Shown one piece after another: positions 3,839 to 6,646 of a stretch of DNA of 6,646 nt; position 1 is the stretch's first letter, and each line of letters opens with the position of its first letter. This DNA is from Pseudomonadota bacterium (lineage in GTDB: Bacteria; Pseudomonadota; Gammaproteobacteria; Xanthomonadales; Xanthomonadaceae), in contig JAEWFH010000156.1 in NCBI GenBank assembly GCA_023388955.1, forward strand, positions 1-6,646. Direction: 5' to 3'. The position numbers were made by a program, and so were the translations under genes. The notes beneath the pieces are model-generated. The model was not told where the DNA came from. It saw nothing but the letters and a program-made list of their open reading frames with translations, and searched no databases.

Positions 3839-6535
3839 ATGTCCGACATGAAACGCAACCTGCTGAGCGTGGCACTGGCCACGGCGACACTGATGATCGC
3901 CACCGGCGCGCAGGCGCAGGACGCCACCGCCGGCCAGGCGCCGCAGGTGCAGCCCGAACAGGCCGGCGACGAAGCCACCGAGCTCGACGCGGTCGTCGTC
4001 ACCGGCATCCGCCGCGGCATCGAGGACGCGATCGACGCCAAGCGCGATTCCACCTCCATCGTCGAGGCGATCTCGGCCGAGGACATCGGCAAGCTGCCGG
4101 ACATGTCGATCGCCGACTCGCTGGCGCGACTGCCCGGCCTGACCGCGCAGCGCTTCGGCAACCGCCCGCAGGAGATCAACATCCGCGGCTTCGCCGGGGA
4201 CTTCTCCACCACCCTGCTCAACGGTCGCGAGCAGGTCAGCCTGGGCAACAACCGCGGCGTGGAGTTCGACCAGTACCCGTCCGAGCTCATCAACCAGGTG
4301 ATGGTCTACAAGACCCCGGACGCGCAGCTGGTCGGCCAGGGCCTGTCGGGCACGGTGGACCTGCGCACGGTGCGCCCGCTGTCGTTCTCCGAGCGGGTCA
4401 CCGCGATCAACCTGCGCGCGGACATGAACCGCCTGGGCGACTCGGACGAGTGGGGTGGCCGCGGCAGCATTTCCTACATCGACCAGTTCGCCGACGACAC
4501 CGTCGGCGTGGCGGTCGGCTTCGCGCGCATGGACAACCCGACCCAGGGCCGGCAGTTCGAGTCCTGGGGCTATGACAACGGCGTGCTTGGCGGCGCCAAC
4601 CTGCACGCGATCAACGGCACCAACGAGCGCGACGGGTTGATGGGTGTGCTGGAGTGGCGGCCGAACGACGCCTACCACTCCACCCTGGACGTGTTCTATT
4701 CCACCTTCGACAAGGAGGAGCGCAAGCACGGCCTGCAGATGGGCCTGGTGTGGGGCAACGGTTCCAACCTGGTCGGCGGGACCACCAACGACAGCGGCAC
4801 CATGGTCGAGGCGCACTGGGACGACGTGAAGCCGATCGTGGCGCGCAGCGACTACAACGCCGCCGACGACCGGCTGTTCGCGCTGGGCTGGAACCAGGAG
4901 CTCAGGGTCAACCAGGACTGGACCCTGACCGCCGACATCGGCCACTCCTCGGCCAAGCGCGACGAGCGCATCCTGGAGGTCTACGCCGGCCTGCCCGACG
5001 GTGGCCGCGACAGCGTCGACCTGGCCTACAACCCGGACGGATTCTTCGACTTCACCCTGGGCCAGGACTACAGCAACGCGGCGGGCCTGCGGATGTACGA
5101 CCCGAGCGGCTGGGGCGTCGACCGTGCCCAGGCCGGCTACCTGAAGGACTTCGAGGTCAAGGACGAGCTGACCTCGCTGCGGCTGGACCTGACCCGCAGC
5201 TTCGAGCAGGGCTTCATCAGCGCGCTGCACTTCGGCGCCAACCTGAGCGACCGCAGCAAGAGCCGCGCCTCCTCCGAGGCCACGCTGTGCGTGACCGTGG
5301 CCTGCGTGGAAAACGTCGAGGCGGTGATCCCGGAGCAGTACGTCATCGACACTTCCTTCGGCCACTTCGGCCTGCCGGGGGTGATCGGACTGGACGCGCT
5401 GGGGATGCTCGACGGCGGCGTGTTCCACGTGTGGCACAAGGACCACGCCGACATCTCCGACAAGAACTGGCAGGTCGACGAGGAGGTCGCGACCTTCTAT
5501 GTGCAGGCCGACCTCGACGCCATGCTCGGCAGCGTTCCGGTACGCGGCAACCTCGGTGTGCAGGTGGTCAACGCCGAGCAGGCATCCACCGGCGTCGCCA
5601 CCTTCCAGGGCGTGGCCCTGGGCGAGCAGGCCAGCCGTGGCGCCACCACCACCGAGGTGCTGCCGAGCCTGAACCTGTCGTTCGAACTCCCGGCCGACCA
5701 GGTCGTCCGCTTCGGTGCGGCGCGGCAGATGGCCCGTCCGCGCATGGACGAGCTGCGCGCCAACGCCGGCTACAGCTTCGACACCCAGCGCGGCATCCTC
5801 ACCGGCAGCGGCGGCAATCCCGAGCTCGACCCGTGGCTGGCCGACGCCTACGACGTGTCCTACGAGAAGTACTTCGGCGGCAAGGGCTACGTCAGCGCGG
5901 CGTACTTCCACAAGGACCTGAAGACCTACATCTACAACCAGACCACCGAGTTCGACTACCGCCAGCTGCCGCTGCCGGTTGGCGGGTTGCCGACGGGGCT
6001 GCCGGGCGACTGGTGGCAGGGCGAGTACAGCCAGCCGATGAACGGCGAGGGCGGCACGCTCGACGGCTTCGAGCTGGCGGTGTCGGTACCGCTGGAGCTG
6101 CTGTGGGCACCGCTGGAAGGCTTCGGCATCGTCGGCAGCTACTCCGAGACCGACAGCGAGATCCAGCCGCTCGGACCGGGCAGCAACGAGCCGCTGCCGG
6201 GCCTGTCGCGCTACGTGTCCAACATCACCGCCTACTACGAGCGCCATGGCTTCTCGGCACGCGTGGCGCACCGCAAGCGCTCGCGCTTCCTGGGCGAGGT
6301 GCAGGGCGCCGGCGGCGACCGCACCAAGGTCTACTTCGACGGCGAGGCGGTGACCGACGTGCAGCTGGGCTACACCTTCCAGTCCGGCGCGCTGCAGGAC
6401 CTGTCGCTGCTGCTGCAGGTCAACAACCTGGAAAACGAGCCCTACCGCACCATCCACGACGGGCTCAGCGAGCGTCCGCACCAGTACTTCGAGTTCGGCC
6501 GGACCTACCTGCTGGGCCTGAGCTACCGGTTCTGA
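3839..6535 (+). CDS. TonB-dependent outer-membrane receptor (Xanthomonas/Caulobacter type)
   Basis: The 898-residue protein is an outer-membrane active transporter energised by TonB-ExbB-ExbD. A signal peptide runs MSDMKRNLLS to AQA at 24-26, with likely cleavage before Q27. A TonB-box-like DAVVVTG lies at 50-56. The plug, about 70-180, includes ISAEDIGKLPDMSIADSLARLPG, the NIRGF motif, LLNGRE, FDQYPSELINQVMVYKTPDAQL and GTVDLRTVRPL. These strings are typical of the TonB-Xanth-Caul subfamily (TIGR01782). The remainder is beta-barrel, ending NNLENEPYRTIHDGL and YLLGLSYRF with the terminal Phe used for barrel insertion. No N-terminal FecA-like signalling extension is present, so control through a sigma/anti-sigma pair is unlikely. 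The only two cysteines are C484 and C489. Many relatives import oligosaccharides, and the neighbouring sugar-catabolic gene end supports this, but the substrate is inferred. The start could be 3848 instead. Confidence 0.95.
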   Translation: MSDMKRNLLSVALATATLMIATGAQAQDATAGQAPQVQPEQAGDEATELDAVVVTGIRRGIEDAIDAKRDSTSIVEAISAEDIGKLPDMSIADSLARLPGLTAQRFGNRPQEINIRGFAGDFSTTLLNGREQVSLGNNRGVEFDQYPSELINQVMVYKTPDAQLVGQGLSGTVDLRTVRPLSFSERVTAINLRADMNRLGDSDEWGGRGSISYIDQFADDTVGVAVGFARMDNPTQGRQFESWGYDNGVLGGANLHAINGTNERDGLMGVLEWRPNDAYHSTLDVFYSTFDKEERKHGLQMGLVWGNGSNLVGGTTNDSGTMVEAHWDDVKPIVARSDYNAADDRLFALGWNQELRVNQDWTLTADIGHSSAKRDERILEVYAGLPDGGRDSVDLAYNPDGFFDFTLGQDYSNAAGLRMYDPSGWGVDRAQAGYLKDFEVKDELTSLRLDLTRSFEQGFISALHFGANLSDRSKSRASSEATLCVTVACVENVEAVIPEQYVIDTSFGHFGLPGVIGLDALGMLDGGVFHVWHKDHADISDKNWQVDEEVATFYVQADLDAMLGSVPVRGNLGVQVVNAEQASTGVATFQGVALGEQASRGATTTEVLPSLNLSFELPADQVVRFGAARQMARPRMDELRANAGYSFDTQRGILTGSGGNPELDPWLADAYDVSYEKYFGGKGYVSAAYFHKDLKTYIYNQTTEFDYRQLPLPVGGLPTGLPGDWWQGEYSQPMNGEGGTLDGFELAVSVPLELLWAPLEGFGIVGSYSETDSEIQPLGPGSNEPLPGLSRYVSNITAYYERHGFSARVAHRKRSRFLGEVQGAGGDRTKVYFDGEAVTDVQLGYTFQSGALQDLSLLLQVNNLENEPYRTIHDGLSERPHQYFEFGRTYLLGLSYRF

Positions 6536-6542
6536 CCGGAAC

Positions 6543-6557
6543 CACCTGGCGAAGGTG
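6543..6557. terminator. Weak hairpin between the convergent receptor and aldolase genes
   Basis: The arms cacct (6543-6547) and aggtg (6553-6557) form a 5-bp stem with a ggcga loop in the 33-bp gap between the two stop codons. Its position suits a shared bidirectional terminator, but the stem is short and neither side has a T-run. Confidence 0.2.
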
Positions 6558-6568
6558 AATCCGCAGGA

Positions 6569-6646
6569 CTACGGACGCCCTGCCCCGCAGTCGCGCGCCA
6601 GTGCGGTGATGCGCGCCCAGTCGCGCGCCTGGATCGCGTCCTTCGG
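6569..6646 (-). CDS. eda: Probable KDPG aldolase (Eda), last 25 codons only
   Basis: On the minus strand the frame runs in from the window edge and reads PKDAIQARDWARITALAR, then a seven-residue tail, to TAG at 6571-6569. The pattern of a Pro-(Lys/Ala)-(Asp/Glu)-Ala block, a Gly/Arg-Asp-Trp-x-x-Ile and a terminal LAR helix is what I recognise as the extreme C-terminus of 2-dehydro-3-deoxy-phosphogluconate aldolase. That enzyme splits KDPG to pyruvate and glyceraldehyde 3-phosphate in the Entner-Doudoroff pathway. The catalytic lysine lies outside the window, so this rests on a short tail and another aldolase-like protein cannot be excluded. It converges on the TonB receptor gene, with 33 bp between the stop codons. 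Confidence 0.65.
   Translation of the reverse strand, partial: PKDAIQARDWARITALARDCGAGRP

Noticed and set aside
3758..6481. A 907-codon open frame on the minus strand, antisense to almost the whole TonB receptor gene
   Set aside because: It mirrors the receptor gene, as expected from strong third-position GC bias. Its translation is Val-, Ala-, Gln- and His-rich without recognisable domains, while the sense frame has a signal peptide, plug and barrel motifs.
1..6646. CRISPR arrays, tRNA or rRNA genes, insertion sequences and toxin-antitoxin pairs
   Set aside because: No regularly spaced repeats, cloverleaf-like sequence, transposase or terminal inverted repeats were found. The coding content is typical chromosomal housekeeping and transport.

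Overview
The window is very GC-rich and shows the strong third-position GC bias of a Xanthomonadaceae-type gammaproteobacterium (Lysobacter, Luteimonas or Xanthomonas-like). This assignment is an inference. It rests on base composition, on a TonB-dependent receptor of the family expanded in Xanthomonas and Caulobacter, and on the Entner-Doudoroff gene end beside it. No mobile element, CRISPR array, tRNA or rRNA was seen.

Layout. (1) 1-726, + strand: the C-terminal part of the chaperone HtpG. (2) 727-874: a short spacer with nested inverted repeats and a terminator-like hairpin. (3) 875-1327, +: a 150-residue PA2169/DUF2383 four-helix-bundle protein. (4) 1400-2554, +: a soluble bacterial cytochrome P450 with an atypical I-helix motif. 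(5) 2510-3493, -: a cation diffusion facilitator of the CzcD/ZitB type with a His-rich N-terminus; its 3' end overlaps the P450 gene tail-to-tail by 45 bp. (6) 3494-3838: a 345-bp divergent regulatory region. It holds a probable MerR-type metal-responsive promoter facing the transporter, a LacI-like operator candidate facing the receptor, and a 12-bp direct repeat. (7) 3839-6535, +: a TonB-dependent outer-membrane receptor. (8) 6569-6646, -: the last 25 codons of a gene that looks like KDPG aldolase (Eda), running in from beyond the window.

How the parts may work together. HtpG, the DUF2383 protein and the P450 point the same way, but nothing proves co-transcription. The transporter appears to be a free-standing metal-efflux gene with its own metal-responsive promoter. 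The receptor probably imports an oligosaccharide or other scarce nutrient. The neighbouring Entner-Doudoroff gene and the LacI-like site fit a sugar-utilisation locus that continues past the right end.

Most of the window is ordinary chromosome. I do not see a clear undescribed system. The points most worth checking are the metal-responsive promoter, the P450 oxygen-activation motif and the control of the receptor.
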